NCBI GenBank assembly: GCA_963701015.1
Contig: OY969556.1
Location: forward strand, 3,906,001-3,970,000
DNA length: 64,000 bases
From: MFD09286-c1 sp963701015
GTDB taxonomy: Bacteria > Bacteroidota > Bacteroidia > Bacteroidales > DTGW01
Direction of reading: 5' to 3'
Shown here: piece by piece, positions 43,295 through 53,143 of the stretch
How positions within the stretch are numbered: the first letter of the stretch is position 1
How the letters are laid out: the number at the start of each line of letters is the position of its first letter
Made by a program: the position numbers and the translations under genes
Notes under the pieces: model-generated
Told to the model about the DNA's origin: nothing
The model's input: only the letters and a program-made list of their open reading frames with translations
The model's database searches: none

Positions 43295-43322
43295 GATTCA
43301 GTAAATTGTTTCTGTTACTTTG
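43295..43322 (+). promoter_or_regulatory. Candidate Bacteroidota promoter for the glycine-rich membrane protein
   Basis: TTTTG (43291-43295) lies 20 bases ahead of TACTTTG (43316-43322), a one-base-short version of the TAnnTTTG -7 element. The ATG at 43350 follows at a sensible distance. The alternative TTG start at 43320 would lie inside this element, which supports the ATG. Confidence 0.4.
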
Positions 43323-43349
43323 AACAAAGAAACCAATAAACCAAAAATT

Positions 43350-44729
43350 ATGAAAACATCGAAAACATTTAAAACACTTCTTACCATATTATTAATATTC
43401 AATTTATGCATGATACTGAACGCACAAGAAGAAGGAATCCCATTTGATAGCAAAGGTAAAATTTTTAAAGTGACTCCTGATCTCGAACAAAACTTGAAGT
43501 TGTATTCCGGTAATGGAAAGTTTAATGATGCCGAATTGTATAAAGAAAGTGATAGTACTTATATACTTGAAATTCATTATACTTTGGATAATAAACAATA
43601 CCGCGACAGAAAGCCTTTATCATTGGATGAAAAAGAAGCAATAAGCAAAAAACTTGAAGGTGTAATTGTAAAAATTCCAGAATCTTCAGATGCAATGGAA
43701 GGTCGATCGCTTTTATTAGGTTCATGTTTAGGTTATGGATTGTCTTTATATGCTTTATCAATTGTATCAATTGCAAATCCTTCTGACCCATATACCGGTA
43801 CTGGTTTATATCTGCTAACAGCGGGGGGTAGTTTTTTTATCCCATACTTATTAACTGAGAATACACCAGTAAGCTATGGCCAGGCAAATTTGGTGAGACA
43901 TGGTCTATCATATGGTTATTTGCACGGATTATTGTTTTGGGGTGCTTTATCAAATGAATCATTTGACTTATTTACAAATAATGAATCAAATTCAAGGAGA
44001 TACATGGCCTTTGGCACATTATTCGGATTATCTGAGGCAATTGCGAGTTATAATGTTGTTAAAAACTTAAATATAAGCAATGGAACCGCTAACTTAATCA
44101 AAATTTATGACAATTTTGGTCTCATCGCGGGAGTAGAACTAGCAAACCAATTTGAGCCTAATAATGGAAGACCATTTACGAGTCTTGCCTTGGCAGGCGG
44201 AATAAGTGGAATTGCGTTGGGGTATTATTTTGATAAAGACAATTCTATATCTGAAGGTGATGCTGAGATCATTGGTACATCTGCTTATTTGGGAGCTTAT
44301 TTACCCTTAGGTTTTGTTAAACTTTTTGATCCAAAAAAATCATGGGCATATACAACCCCTTCTCTAATTTGTGGTATTGCGGGACTATATATTGGGCATC
44401 AATTAATAAAGGATTACGATTTCAGCTTTTCACAAGGATATTTGACACGAATTGGGACTTATGCAGGAGGTTTAATGGGCTTGGGATTATCATATATGAT
44501 CGCACAGGATAATTCAAGCGCTTTATTAATTGGCAGTTATTTAGGTGCACAGCTAGCTTTTTATGGATTATATAAAATGGATATAAAATCTTTAAAGTCT
44601 GAAGCTTTGAATAAATTTGATTTCAAATTTCATCCCGAAAATATTTTCTTATCTCGTTCTGTTAAGAGTGATAATCCTTATATACAGTCAATGTTTCCTA
44701 TTGCAACTTTATCTTATAAGCTGGATTAA
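43350..44729 (+). CDS. Glycine-rich hypothetical membrane protein with internal repeats
   Basis: 459 residues from the ATG at 43350. A signal peptide ends in LNAQ (about 24). An N-terminal soluble part (about 25-120) has FDSKGKIFKVTPDLEQNLKL. The rest is a series of glycine-rich hydrophobic segments of about 20 residues, such as LLLGSCLGYGLSLYALSIVS, LALAGGISGIALGYYFDKDN, IGTSAYLGAYLPLGFVKLF and IGTYAGGLMGLGLSYMIAQD. The spacing of about 45-60 residues suggests duplicated units. The family is not recognised. A helical membrane domain or a beta-barrel with glycine-rich strands are both possible. A strong terminator follows. Confidence 0.75.
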   Translation: MKTSKTFKTLLTILLIFNLCMILNAQEEGIPFDSKGKIFKVTPDLEQNLKLYSGNGKFNDAELYKESDSTYILEIHYTLDNKQYRDRKPLSLDEKEAISKKLEGVIVKIPESSDAMEGRSLLLGSCLGYGLSLYALSIVSIANPSDPYTGTGLYLLTAGGSFFIPYLLTENTPVSYGQANLVRHGLSYGYLHGLLFWGALSNESFDLFTNNESNSRRYMAFGTLFGLSEAIASYNVVKNLNISNGTANLIKIYDNFGLIAGVELANQFEPNNGRPFTSLALAGGISGIALGYYFDKDNSISEGDAEIIGTSAYLGAYLPLGFVKLFDPKKSWAYTTPSLICGIAGLYIGHQLIKDYDFSFSQGYLTRIGTYAGGLMGLGLSYMIAQDNSSALLIGSYLGAQLAFYGLYKMDIKSLKSEALNKFDFKFHPENIFLSRSVKSDNPYIQSMFPIATLSYKLD

Positions 44730-44764
44730 CTGATATTGGTTTAAACAATTGCTTTCATATTTAT

Positions 44765-44818
44765 TTGCCCAAATAGTTTCCTATATTTAATTAGAACTAT
44801 TTTTGGGCAATTTTTTTA
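44765..44818 (+). terminator. Intrinsic terminator
   Basis: TTGCCCAAATAGTT (44765-44778) pairs with AACTATTTTTGGGCAA (44795-44810) with two unpaired T, and a seven-T run follows at once. It closes the 43350-44729 gene and separates it from the SpoIIE gene. Confidence 0.85.
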
Positions 44819-44838
44819 ATTATTTCAGTTTAATTCAC

Positions 44839-44846
44839 TAGCTTTG
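44839..44846 (+). promoter_or_regulatory. Candidate -7 element for the large TPR-SpoIIE gene
   Basis: TAGCTTTG matches the Bacteroidota TAnnTTTG consensus exactly and lies 27 bases before the ATG at 44873. No TTTG was found at the usual 19-22 bases upstream, so the call rests on one box only. Confidence 0.35.
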
Positions 44847-44872
44847 AATGTATTCCTTAAAATTTATAAAAT

Positions 44873-47800
44873 ATGCAAGCATTAATCCGACATAAAAAAA
44901 TTGACTTCATTTTGGTAATGATTTTTATCTGCGAATTTTCTTCTTTTGCCATATCATCATATAATGCCCCATCTGATTCATTTCGGTTCGAAGGTCATAT
45001 GTTTAATGGAGATAACAATGAAATTGGAGTTTCGGTAAATGTCTATCTAAATAATATAAAGGTTACATGTGCATTGACAAATCGGTATGGTAATTTTTTT
45101 GTTAATATTCAACATAATAAAACTTACGTGTTTGAATTTAGCAAACCCGGATTTATTACCGAGAAATTTCAGATTAATACTACTATTCCGGATAAAATTT
45201 TAAAGGAAGGAGGTATTGGCACAGCTTATCAAAACGATTATGAAATACTTGAATATTTTGACGGAGTAAAAACTACCTTATTTGATAAACCTGTTAGGTT
45301 TTTTACTTTCAATCCAAAATCATTATTTTTTGATGAAGATTTAAAAAAATCACAAACCAATAAAATAAATTCAGTAAAAACCAGCATTACACAAGCAAAG
45401 ACAAAACTAGCAACCAAGGAATTAAAAAACGGTGATAATTATTTTAAAAAGAAAGATTATCAAGATGCATTTATATCTTATAATCGTGTATTCGAGCTTA
45501 CTCCAGAAAATTCTGTTATTAATGATAAATTAAAAGCAACCAAAAAGCTTCTAAAATTACAGCCCGAATTTGAAAAAAATTATAAAGATTTAATTGTAAA
45601 AGCCGATGAATCTTTTAAAACAAAGGCTTATAACGATGCAAAGGAAAACTATAAAAAGGCAAATGATTTAAAGCCTGAAGAACATTATCCGTCAAATCAA
45701 ATTATGCTAATTGATTCATTAATTTCTGTAAATTTTACGCTAAATAAAAAGGAATACGATAAAATAATTGCCTTAGCCGATCAGAATTTTAAGGATAATA
45801 AACTTGAGGAAGCTCAAAAACAATATGAAAAGGCGATTGCTTTACAAATTGATTTAAAATATCCTCAGCAAAAGATTGATGCAATTAAAACAAAACTTGC
45901 AGCGGAGAAAAAGAAAAAAGAAGATGAACTTGCTGCAATTGAAGCCAAATATAACGGGTTAATAAAAAAGGCCGATGACTTGCTTTCAAAGACTGATTAT
46001 ACAAATGCTTTAGATGCGTATAACCAGGCATTGGCAGTTAAACCCAACGATAATTATTCAAACGGTCAAATTGAAAAGACTAAAAAATTAATTGTTGAGG
46101 CAAATAATGAACGAATTAAAAAACAAATTGAATTAAATTTTTCCGACACTATAAAGTTGGCAGACAATGCTTTTCAAATTAAAGACTATAAAAAGGCAAC
46201 TTTTTATTATAAAGCTGCACATAAAATAAAACCTACTGAGGCTTATCCTACAAATCAACTGGATGAAATTACAAAAATTCAAAATTCTATTGAAGAAAAT
46301 AAATCTTCCAGTACTTCTCTAAATATAAATAGCGATTCCCTTCATCAGATTAACATTAATAATATTCAGGAAATAAATTCATTACAATTAAAGGCTGAAG
46401 ATTTAGAAAAAAATGGCAAAAAAGAAGAGGCTTCCAAAATTTATAGCAACATTGGTAATAAATTTCATTTTGTGGCCCAATTTGAAAAGGCACTTAAATT
46501 TTTGAAAAAAGCATTGGCATTATTAAAGCAATCCGGTAATAAATCTGCAGAATCAAATACATTGGCCGATATAGCTTCTGTTTATTATGATTCAGGAGAA
46601 TATAACCAAACTATTTCATCGTATAAAGAAGCGCTTTCGCTAAAAAAAGAAATTGGGGATGTTGGCGGTCAGGCTGAGGTGCTTTCCGAAATTGGAGAAG
46701 TGATGGAAAATATATATCAGTATGAAGGGGCAACTGCAAATTTACTTGATGCGCTAAAAATACAGCAAAAATTGAATAATAAAAGTTCTATATCTTCAAT
46801 ATGCAATAAGTTAGGTGGAATTTATTATAATCAGGGCGATTATCAAAATTCCATCAAATATTTTAATAATTCACTTGCGATTGCAAATTCATCAAACGAT
46901 AAAAATTTACAGGAAAACCTTTTAAACAGCCTTGGAGTTGTTTATTATAAAATGGGGAAATATGAAGAAGCTATTCGGTTTTATAATAAATCAATTGAAC
47001 TAAATAAGCAGACCGATAATAAAAGGAATCTTTCTATAACCTACAATAACATAGGTAATGTAAATTTTAACTGGAACAAATATGAAGAAGCAATAGATTT
47101 TTACAAACGTTCGCTTACTATTAAAAAGCAATTAAATTTTGAACAAGGAATGGCTGCATCAATGTATAATATTGGCAACTCATATCTGGAGATGAAGCAA
47201 TATATAAAAGCTAAAGAGTTTCTTATTGCAGGAGCCGATTTAGCACAGAAAATAAAATTTAATGAAGTGTTGCAATTAAGTTATAAAGCATTATCACACT
47301 TATATGAACTTACAAATGATTTTAAAAATGAAGCAAAGTCATATAAATCGTATGTTTCAGTTATAGTTCCCGGTATGGCTTCTGAAGGTCAGTATTCAGA
47401 AATGAGCCAAATTTATGAAAGAGAAAGTAAACTTATAAAAACATTAAGACATGATTTGGAAAATCAAAAATTTCTAGTCAATTATGAAAGGCTCCAAAAT
47501 GTTCAAAAACAAAAGGAAATTCAGATTAAAGACATAGAAATAAAAAACCAAAAAGCAAAAGCTTTAACTCAGAAAGTATTGCTTATATTTTCAATACTTA
47601 CCTTGATTATAACTGGATTTTTGGCTTTGCAATATTATTTAAGGTATAAGCAGAAAAAGCATTATAGCGAAGTTATAGGTTTTCAGAAACAACAAATTAC
47701 CGATAGTATAACGTATGCCAGTCGCATTCAAAAGGCAGTATTTATACCATCCGATCAAATGAAAATGGTTTTCCCCGAAAGTTTTATATTTAATCTCCCA

Positions 47801-48442
47801 AAAGATGTTGTTTCGGGCGATTATTTTTATATGGCCACACATGATGATAAAATTTATGTTGCAGTTGCCGATTGCACAGGTCATGGTGTGCCTGGAGCAT
47901 TTATGAGTATGCTGGGAATTTCACTTATCAAAGAAGTATTAAGTCAGGATAAATCACTTTCGGCCAATGAAATTTTGAACGAGTTGCGCGATGCCTTAAT
48001 GAAAGCTCTCCATCAAACCGGGCGCGATGATGAAGCTAAAGATGGAATGGATATCGCTTTATGTGTAGTTGATACAAATACAATGAATCTTGAATATTCT
48101 GGTGCCAATAACCCTTGTTATATTATCAGGAATAAACAATTAATTAATTTAAAATCCGATCGTATGCCTATAGGAATACATCCGGTTTTAAAACCGTTTT
48201 CAAGTAAATCATTAAATATTGAAAAGGGAGATATGATATATCTTTTCTCTGATGGGTTTCGCGATCAAATTGGATATGAAATAAATAAGAAATTTAAGGC
48301 CGATAATTTTAATGAAATGCTAATTAATTTATCCTCTGAACCGATTGAAAAACAACCCGAAATACTTAAACAGGTTCATAATAATTGGCGTGGAACCGAA
48401 GAACAAACCGATGATATTTTAATTGTTGGGATTAGGGTATAA
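44873..48442 (+). CDS. Large TPR membrane protein with SpoIIE/PP2C phosphatase domain
   Basis: 1189 residues. A signal peptide or anchor (about 10-30) is followed by a CarboxypepD-regulatory-like beta-sandwich (about 38-105). Next comes a Lys/Glu-rich region of coiled TPR-like repeats (about 180-470, for example YNDAKENYKKANDLKPEEHY) and a second, regular TPR array (about 500-860, YEEAIRFYNKSIELNKQTDN). A membrane helix (about 903-925) precedes the linker ITDSITYASRIQKAVF. The phosphatase (about 965-1189) has SGDYFYM, ADCTGHGVPGAFMSMLG and FSDGFRDQIG. It is a longer paralogue of the 12464-15076 protein and probably links an envelope signal to a partner-switching pathway. Confidence 0.9.
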   Translation: MQALIRHKKIDFILVMIFICEFSSFAISSYNAPSDSFRFEGHMFNGDNNEIGVSVNVYLNNIKVTCALTNRYGNFFVNIQHNKTYVFEFSKPGFITEKFQINTTIPDKILKEGGIGTAYQNDYEILEYFDGVKTTLFDKPVRFFTFNPKSLFFDEDLKKSQTNKINSVKTSITQAKTKLATKELKNGDNYFKKKDYQDAFISYNRVFELTPENSVINDKLKATKKLLKLQPEFEKNYKDLIVKADESFKTKAYNDAKENYKKANDLKPEEHYPSNQIMLIDSLISVNFTLNKKEYDKIIALADQNFKDNKLEEAQKQYEKAIALQIDLKYPQQKIDAIKTKLAAEKKKKEDELAAIEAKYNGLIKKADDLLSKTDYTNALDAYNQALAVKPNDNYSNGQIEKTKKLIVEANNERIKKQIELNFSDTIKLADNAFQIKDYKKATFYYKAAHKIKPTEAYPTNQLDEITKIQNSIEENKSSSTSLNINSDSLHQININNIQEINSLQLKAEDLEKNGKKEEASKIYSNIGNKFHFVAQFEKALKFLKKALALLKQSGNKSAESNTLADIASVYYDSGEYNQTISSYKEALSLKKEIGDVGGQAEVLSEIGEVMENIYQYEGATANLLDALKIQQKLNNKSSISSICNKLGGIYYNQGDYQNSIKYFNNSLAIANSSNDKNLQENLLNSLGVVYYKMGKYEEAIRFYNKSIELNKQTDNKRNLSITYNNIGNVNFNWNKYEEAIDFYKRSLTIKKQLNFEQGMAASMYNIGNSYLEMKQYIKAKEFLIAGADLAQKIKFNEVLQLSYKALSHLYELTNDFKNEAKSYKSYVSVIVPGMASEGQYSEMSQIYERESKLIKTLRHDLENQKFLVNYERLQNVQKQKEIQIKDIEIKNQKAKALTQKVLLIFSILTLIITGFLALQYYLRYKQKKHYSEVIGFQKQQITDSITYASRIQKAVFIPSDQMKMVFPESFIFNLPKDVVSGDYFYMATHDDKIYVAVADCTGHGVPGAFMSMLGISLIKEVLSQDKSLSANEILNELRDALMKALHQTGRDDEAKDGMDIALCVVDTNTMNLEYSGANNPCYIIRNKQLINLKSDRMPIGIHPVLKPFSSKSLNIEKGDMIYLFSDGFRDQIGYEINKKFKADNFNEMLINLSSEPIEKQPEILKQVHNNWRGTEEQTDDILIVGIRV

Positions 48443-48467
48443 GAAATTAAATTGATAATTTTATAAA

Positions 48468-48502
48468 ACAGCAGGCATTCTATTTACCTGCTGTTTTTGT
48501 TT
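48468..48502. terminator. Bidirectional intrinsic terminator between convergent genes
   Basis: A perfect 8-base stem ACAGCAGG/CCTGCTGT with an 11-base loop. On the plus strand it is followed by TTTTGTTTT and on the minus strand by TTTTAT. It serves the SpoIIE gene and the convergent 48505-49881 gene. Confidence 0.88.
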
Positions 48503-48504
48503 TA

Positions 48505-49881
48505 TTATAAGAAGCTATAGACCAAGCCTACATTAAAATTATTATATAAATATTTATAATTATCAATATTATTTTTATTACTATAAATACTTAAAGATTC
48601 ATTTAAAGTAAACCTTAACTGAGGAGAAAAATAATAATATCCTACTATTGAAGGATATATGTTAATATTATTTTGTGGTGAGTTATAACTTAAATTATTA
48701 ATATTAGTTGAAGTTGTTTTAAATATTTGATGTTCCCACATTCCATTTATATTAAAGATTATATATGTCCTCGAATTAGGATAAAACCCAGTTCTTGCAG
48801 TAAAATTTATAAAGGCAGCATTTTCTTTAGTAATTTCAGGATTTACAGAATTCACATAGTTTTTATAATTACCCATTTCATAACCTCCTTTAATTGAAAA
48901 TGATTCTTGCCAATATAAATTTATAGGTTTTTCATATACATATTCTGCAAAAATATCTCCTGTCAACTGGAGGTTTAAGTTCCTAGAATTATATGCATTC
49001 AATCCGGTATTTTTTGTCCAGTTAACATTTTGTTCTAAATTAGGACTAACACCAATATCAAACCTAAAACCAGAAGAACGTGCCGGACCTGCTGCATAAT
49101 CCCAATTGTCATTGATTAAAGCAAAGCTTTTCATATCGTTTTCTTTTACTAAGTTGTTCGACCTTAGAAATGAATCTACTTTTGTAAGTTCATATATTTT
49201 CTTTATACGTGCATCAAAAAATCGCTGTGTCATAAGTTCGGATATTAATTTTGAAAATGACAATATTTCATCATCCGATGGTTGATGCGATAGTTTATTG
49301 TTAATGGAAAGATCATTCAAGATATAAACTGCAAGCCTGGCATCTTCAACTCGCTCAATTCGGCCAAATCCGATTTTAATGGGTATTACAAAATTATTAA
49401 ATGAGGAGGTATATTTATCGGTTGAATCTTGTTTATTGTTTGATGAACTGGACCTTGCATTACAATCAAATTCAATAAATTGCTTTTTAGTATTATATAT
49501 GCGATTTTGGGCAGAAATATTCATAATTCCAGAAAACCCATACGTTTTATTTGTAACTGATGGGTTATATGTACTTGTAACTTTTGAATTGGAGGTGTTA
49601 CCATTTAATTGTAATGAAGCTGTTTCATCACATTGAAATGCAGGGGAATTTAAATAGAAATTATAGTTTAAAAACCCATATCCGTTAATGCTTGAATTTT
49701 TATTAGTATTGTCAGTATAATAGTAATTATTAGCGTTCTGACCAAAATTAAAATTTACATCAAGCAACTGTTTTTCTAAATAAGGGAGTTTATAAGTGGT
49801 AAGATCGAAATTCTGGATTTGTGTTTTCGATTCAATGTTTACTAACATTGCCAATACTGAAATAATTAATAAATTTTTCAT
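48505..49881 (-). CDS. Hypothetical outer-membrane beta-barrel-like protein
   Basis: About 458 residues from the ATG at 49881. The frame extends 26 codons further, but MKNLLIISVLAMLVNIES is the obvious signal peptide. The mature protein is rich in aromatic and Asn residues with alternating strands (GYGFLNYNFYLNSPAFQCDE, NFTARTGFYPNSRTYIIFNI) and ends LYNNFNVGLVYSFL. A terminal Phe/Leu strand of this kind is usual for outer-membrane barrels. No further family was recognised. A conserved helical middle (about 215-290) may be periplasmic. Confidence 0.65.
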   Translation of the reverse strand: MKNLLIISVLAMLVNIESKTQIQNFDLTTYKLPYLEKQLLDVNFNFGQNANNYYYTDNTNKNSSINGYGFLNYNFYLNSPAFQCDETASLQLNGNTSNSKVTSTYNPSVTNKTYGFSGIMNISAQNRIYNTKKQFIEFDCNARSSSSNNKQDSTDKYTSSFNNFVIPIKIGFGRIERVEDARLAVYILNDLSINNKLSHQPSDDEILSFSKLISELMTQRFFDARIKKIYELTKVDSFLRSNNLVKENDMKSFALINDNWDYAAGPARSSGFRFDIGVSPNLEQNVNWTKNTGLNAYNSRNLNLQLTGDIFAEYVYEKPINLYWQESFSIKGGYEMGNYKNYVNSVNPEITKENAAFINFTARTGFYPNSRTYIIFNINGMWEHQIFKTTSTNINNLSYNSPQNNINIYPSIVGYYYFSPQLRFTLNESLSIYSNKNNIDNYKYLYNNFNVGLVYSFL

Positions 49882-50090
49882 GGATTTTAAATTAGTGATT
49901 ATTAAGTTAATTCTTTTTTCAAAATACATAATACTATAAATATTGCGATTGGTAATCACAAAAACAGTATTAATAATTATAAAAGTATGAAATTAATATC
50001 CGGATATTTTATGATTTACAATTATCATGCCAGAAGTAAAAACAATGAAACCCTTATATTAATTGGTTTATAAAATCAAGGTCATTCAAC

Positions 50091-50984
50091 TTAAATAAAA
50101 AATAGAGAAACTCCTATAACGCTTAATATTGCTCCAATAATTTCTGCAAGTTTGATTTTTTGCTTAAACATCAGAATTGAAGGTGGAATAATCAAAATAG
50201 GTACAATAGACATGATAGTGGAGGCAATTCCTGTATTTGCATGTTGAATAGAATATAATGAAAGTGAAACACCAATAAATGGGCCAAAAACAGAGCCGAT
50301 AATTATTCCTTTCATTCCTTCTTTATTTTTAAATGCTTCTTTAATATTTTTCATTCGTCCCATAAGTAGCATAATTATAATAAATCCGGTTGATCCGGCA
50401 ATTATTCGTATTTGGGTTGAAGCAAATGCATTATAGTTTTGCATCCCTACTTTGCTTAAAATTAAGCCTCCGGCTTGACCTACTGATCCCAGAAATGCAA
50501 ACATGATTCCTTTTACCGAGAGTTGTGAAAATTTTCGGGTAGTTTTATCTTTATGTGAGTTTATAACCATAGTAATTCCTCCAATGGTCAAAAGCATGCC
50601 TATCAAACTTAAAATTGTTAGCTTTTCTCCAAATACAAAATAACCCATAACCGAAGTCATTAAGGGTGCCATTGTCATGATAAGCATGGCAAATCGCGAA
50701 CCGATGTAGGTATATGACTTAAAAAGAAACAAATCGCCAAATGTAAACCCAACCAAACCTGATATTGTAAGCCAAACCCATTGATGCCTGCCTGCATCAG
50801 TAGGTAATCCATGTCCTCTGAAAAAATAGCAGAATATACACAAATACATGAGCGCTAAAGGCAAACGGATTAAATTTACATTCAAGGAGCCAACTTTTGT
50901 GGAAGCAAATTCAAAAGATAAAGCTGTAATTGTCCAAACAATAGCAACGCCTAAAGCGGCTAATTCACCAATATGATTTATCAT
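50091..50984 (-). CDS. EamA/DMT-superfamily transporter
   Basis: 297 residues and ten predicted helices in two EamA repeats (about 1-140 and 150-297). Repeat signatures include GLVGFTFGDLFLFKSYTYIG and the second-half GSVFGPFIGVSLSLYSIQHA, which is followed by TGIASTIMSIVPILIIPP. It probably exports a metabolite or amino acid across the inner membrane. The substrate is not predictable. It diverges from the wecC-like gene with 110 bases between starts. Confidence 0.92.
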   Translation of the reverse strand: MINHIGELAALGVAIVWTITALSFEFASTKVGSLNVNLIRLPLALMYLCIFCYFFRGHGLPTDAGRHQWVWLTISGLVGFTFGDLFLFKSYTYIGSRFAMLIMTMAPLMTSVMGYFVFGEKLTILSLIGMLLTIGGITMVINSHKDKTTRKFSQLSVKGIMFAFLGSVGQAGGLILSKVGMQNYNAFASTQIRIIAGSTGFIIIMLLMGRMKNIKEAFKNKEGMKGIIIGSVFGPFIGVSLSLYSIQHANTGIASTIMSIVPILIIPPSILMFKQKIKLAEIIGAILSVIGVSLFFI

Positions 50985-51035
50985 TCATTTTATATTAAAC
51001 CTTATTCAATTTGAAAGGACATAAAATTATTAATA

Positions 51036-51068
51036 TTGTAACGATTTACCGAAGCAATTATATCTTTG
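51036..51068 (+). promoter_or_regulatory. Candidate Bacteroidota promoter for the wecC-like gene
   Basis: TTG (51036-51038) and TATCTTTG (51061-51068) are spaced by 22 bases, close to the -33 TTTG / -7 TAnnTTTG arrangement of the Bacteroidota sigma factor. The ATG at 51095 lies 26 bases downstream. Confidence 0.45.
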
Positions 51069-51094
51069 TCGAATATTTTTAAAATAAGCTTTAA

Positions 51095-52288
51095 ATGAAT
51101 TCATCCAATCATGTTATAGTTGTTGGTTTAGGTTACATTGGACTGCCGACGGCTGCAATTATTGCAAAAAATAATATCAAAGTTACAGGTGTTGATATTA
51201 ATGAAAATATTATTAATACAATTAACCAGGGCAAAATTCATATTGTTGAACCGGCATTGGATAGTTTAGTTAAGTTGGTAGTTGAAAATAAATTTCTTAC
51301 TGCCACCTCAAAGCCTGTAGAAGCGGATGTTTTTGTTATTGCTGTTCCAACCCCTTTTGTTGGAGACCATAAGCCAGATATTAGTTTTGTTGAAAAGGCA
51401 ACGCTTTCAATAACACCTGTATTAAAAGCAAATGATTTATATATTTTAGAATCTACCAGTCCTATTGGTACTACAGATAAAATGGCCGAACTTATATTTA
51501 AACATCGGCCGGAGTTAATGGGAAAAATTTCTATAGCCTATTGTCCTGAAAGGGTTTTACCCGGAAATGTAATCCATGAGTTGGTTAATAATGACAGAGT
51601 TATTGGTGGAATTGACAATAATTCAACGCAAAGGGCAATAGAATTTTATAGTCAATTTGTAAAAGGTGAATTACATCCAACAAATGCGAAAACTGCGGAA
51701 ATGTGCAAACTTACCGAGAATTCATTTCGTGACTTAAATATTGCTTTTGCCAATGAACTATCAATTATTTGCGATAAGGCAGGTATAAATGTTTGGGAAC
51801 TTATTACGCTTGCAAATAAGCATCCGCGTGTAAAAATTCTTCAACCGGGAACCGGTGTTGGTGGGCATTGCATAGCTGTTGATCCGTGGTTTATTGTTTC
51901 CAATTTTCAGGAAGAAGCCAAAATGATCCGTTCTTCACGTGAAAGAAATTTATATAAAACCGAATGGGTTATTGAAAAGATTGAAACTGCAATTGAAGGT
52001 CTGAAAAGTTCTTCAAAAATTGCTTTTATGGGTCTGGCCTTTAAACCAGATATTGATGATTTGCGCGAATCACCTGCTATTGAAGTTGTTCAACATTTTA
52101 AAAATACCGACAACATTTTAGTTGTTGAACCTAATGTTAAAGCATATGGCAATTTTAAACTTTCAAATTATGAAGAAGCTTATAATGAAGCTGATTTGGT
52201 CATATTCCTGGTAGCGCATAAAGAATTTAAATTATTGCCAAAAAACAGTTCAAAAATTGAACTAGATTTTTGTGGTGTGAGGAGATAA
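51095..52288 (+). CDS. wecC: UDP-N-acetyl-D-mannosamine dehydrogenase-like enzyme
   Basis: 397 residues of the UDP-glucose/GDP-mannose dehydrogenase family. The N-terminal Rossmann motif is GLGYIGLPTAAIIAKNN, the central block is AEMCKLTENSFRDLNIAFAN, and the catalytic Cys is in GTGVGGHCIAVDPWF. The C-terminal domain has FMGLAFKPDIDDLRESPA. The sequence is of WecC type, oxidising UDP-ManNAc to UDP-ManNAcA for surface polysaccharide, but other UDP-sugar substrates are possible. It stands alone, with no wecB beside it. Confidence 0.88.
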   Translation: MNSSNHVIVVGLGYIGLPTAAIIAKNNIKVTGVDINENIINTINQGKIHIVEPALDSLVKLVVENKFLTATSKPVEADVFVIAVPTPFVGDHKPDISFVEKATLSITPVLKANDLYILESTSPIGTTDKMAELIFKHRPELMGKISIAYCPERVLPGNVIHELVNNDRVIGGIDNNSTQRAIEFYSQFVKGELHPTNAKTAEMCKLTENSFRDLNIAFANELSIICDKAGINVWELITLANKHPRVKILQPGTGVGGHCIAVDPWFIVSNFQEEAKMIRSSRERNLYKTEWVIEKIETAIEGLKSSSKIAFMGLAFKPDIDDLRESPAIEVVQHFKNTDNILVVEPNVKAYGNFKLSNYEEAYNEADLVIFLVAHKEFKLLPKNSSKIELDFCGVRR

Positions 52289-52386
52289 GTCAATTTTGCT
52301 TATAGGATGTTGAAATTTTCATATTTTTAAAATCATTATTGCAAAATTTTCCTTCAGCATTTAGTCAAATAACCTAAAATTCTTGC

Positions 52387-53001
52387 TTAAAACAAACCGT
52401 GAAATTCAGCATTAATCCTGTCAATCACATGGCTTAAATCTTCAGGGTTGTCAACAAAGTTGTAAGTATCCACATCTATAATCAACATTTTTCCCATTTT
52501 ATAATGTTCAGCCCAGGCTTCATAACGTTCATTTAAGCGTTGCAAATAATCGAGCCTTATAGAGGCTTCGTATTTTCTGCCTCTTTTTTGAATCTGATGC
52601 ACCAATGTTGGAACGGTTGCACGTAAATAAATAAGTAAATCGGGCGGATTAATTAAGGATGACATGAGTGTGAAGAGGCTTGAATATGTCTCAAAATCAC
52701 GGGTTGACATTAATCCCATTGCGTGGAGGTTGGGCGCAAATATATAGGCATCTTCATAAATAGTCCGGTCCTGTATAACTGTTTCACCCGATTGACGGAT
52801 TTTAAGAATCTGTTCAAAACGGTTCTTAACAAAATAAACCTGCAAGTTAAATGACCAACGTTGCATTTCGTCGTAAAAATCTATCAGGTATGGGTTGTCA
52901 TCAACATTTTCATAATGAGGTTGCCAGTTGTAGTTTTTGGAAAGTAGTTCTACCAGGGACGTTTTTCCCGATCCTATATTTCCTGCAATTGCTATGTGCA
53001 T
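52387..53001 (-). CDS. Deoxynucleoside kinase
   Basis: 204 residues of the dNK/dGK-dCK family. The P-loop is AIAGNIGSGKTSLVE at the very N-terminus, followed by RWSFNLQVYFVKNRFEQ, the DRTIYEDAYIFAPNL motif (replacing the ERS motif) and the lid arginines around QKRGRKYEASI. It phosphorylates deoxynucleosides for salvage of dNTP precursors in the cytoplasm; the base preference cannot be told. The gene stands between the wecC-like gene (convergent) and the GH3 gene. Confidence 0.9.
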   Translation of the reverse strand: MHIAIAGNIGSGKTSLVELLSKNYNWQPHYENVDDNPYLIDFYDEMQRWSFNLQVYFVKNRFEQILKIRQSGETVIQDRTIYEDAYIFAPNLHAMGLMSTRDFETYSSLFTLMSSLINPPDLLIYLRATVPTLVHQIQKRGRKYEASIRLDYLQRLNERYEAWAEHYKMGKMLIIDVDTYNFVDNPEDLSHVIDRINAEFHGLF

Positions 53002-53143
53002 TTTTTAGTGTATAGTTTAAAGTTTTAAGATTTTAGTATTTTACAAATAGGTTTGATGAATGATTAATGGAATTAATATTTTTAAAGAATGAAATTTTCA
53101 ATCACTAATAAACCTAACACTAAATACTAAACATTAAATGTAT

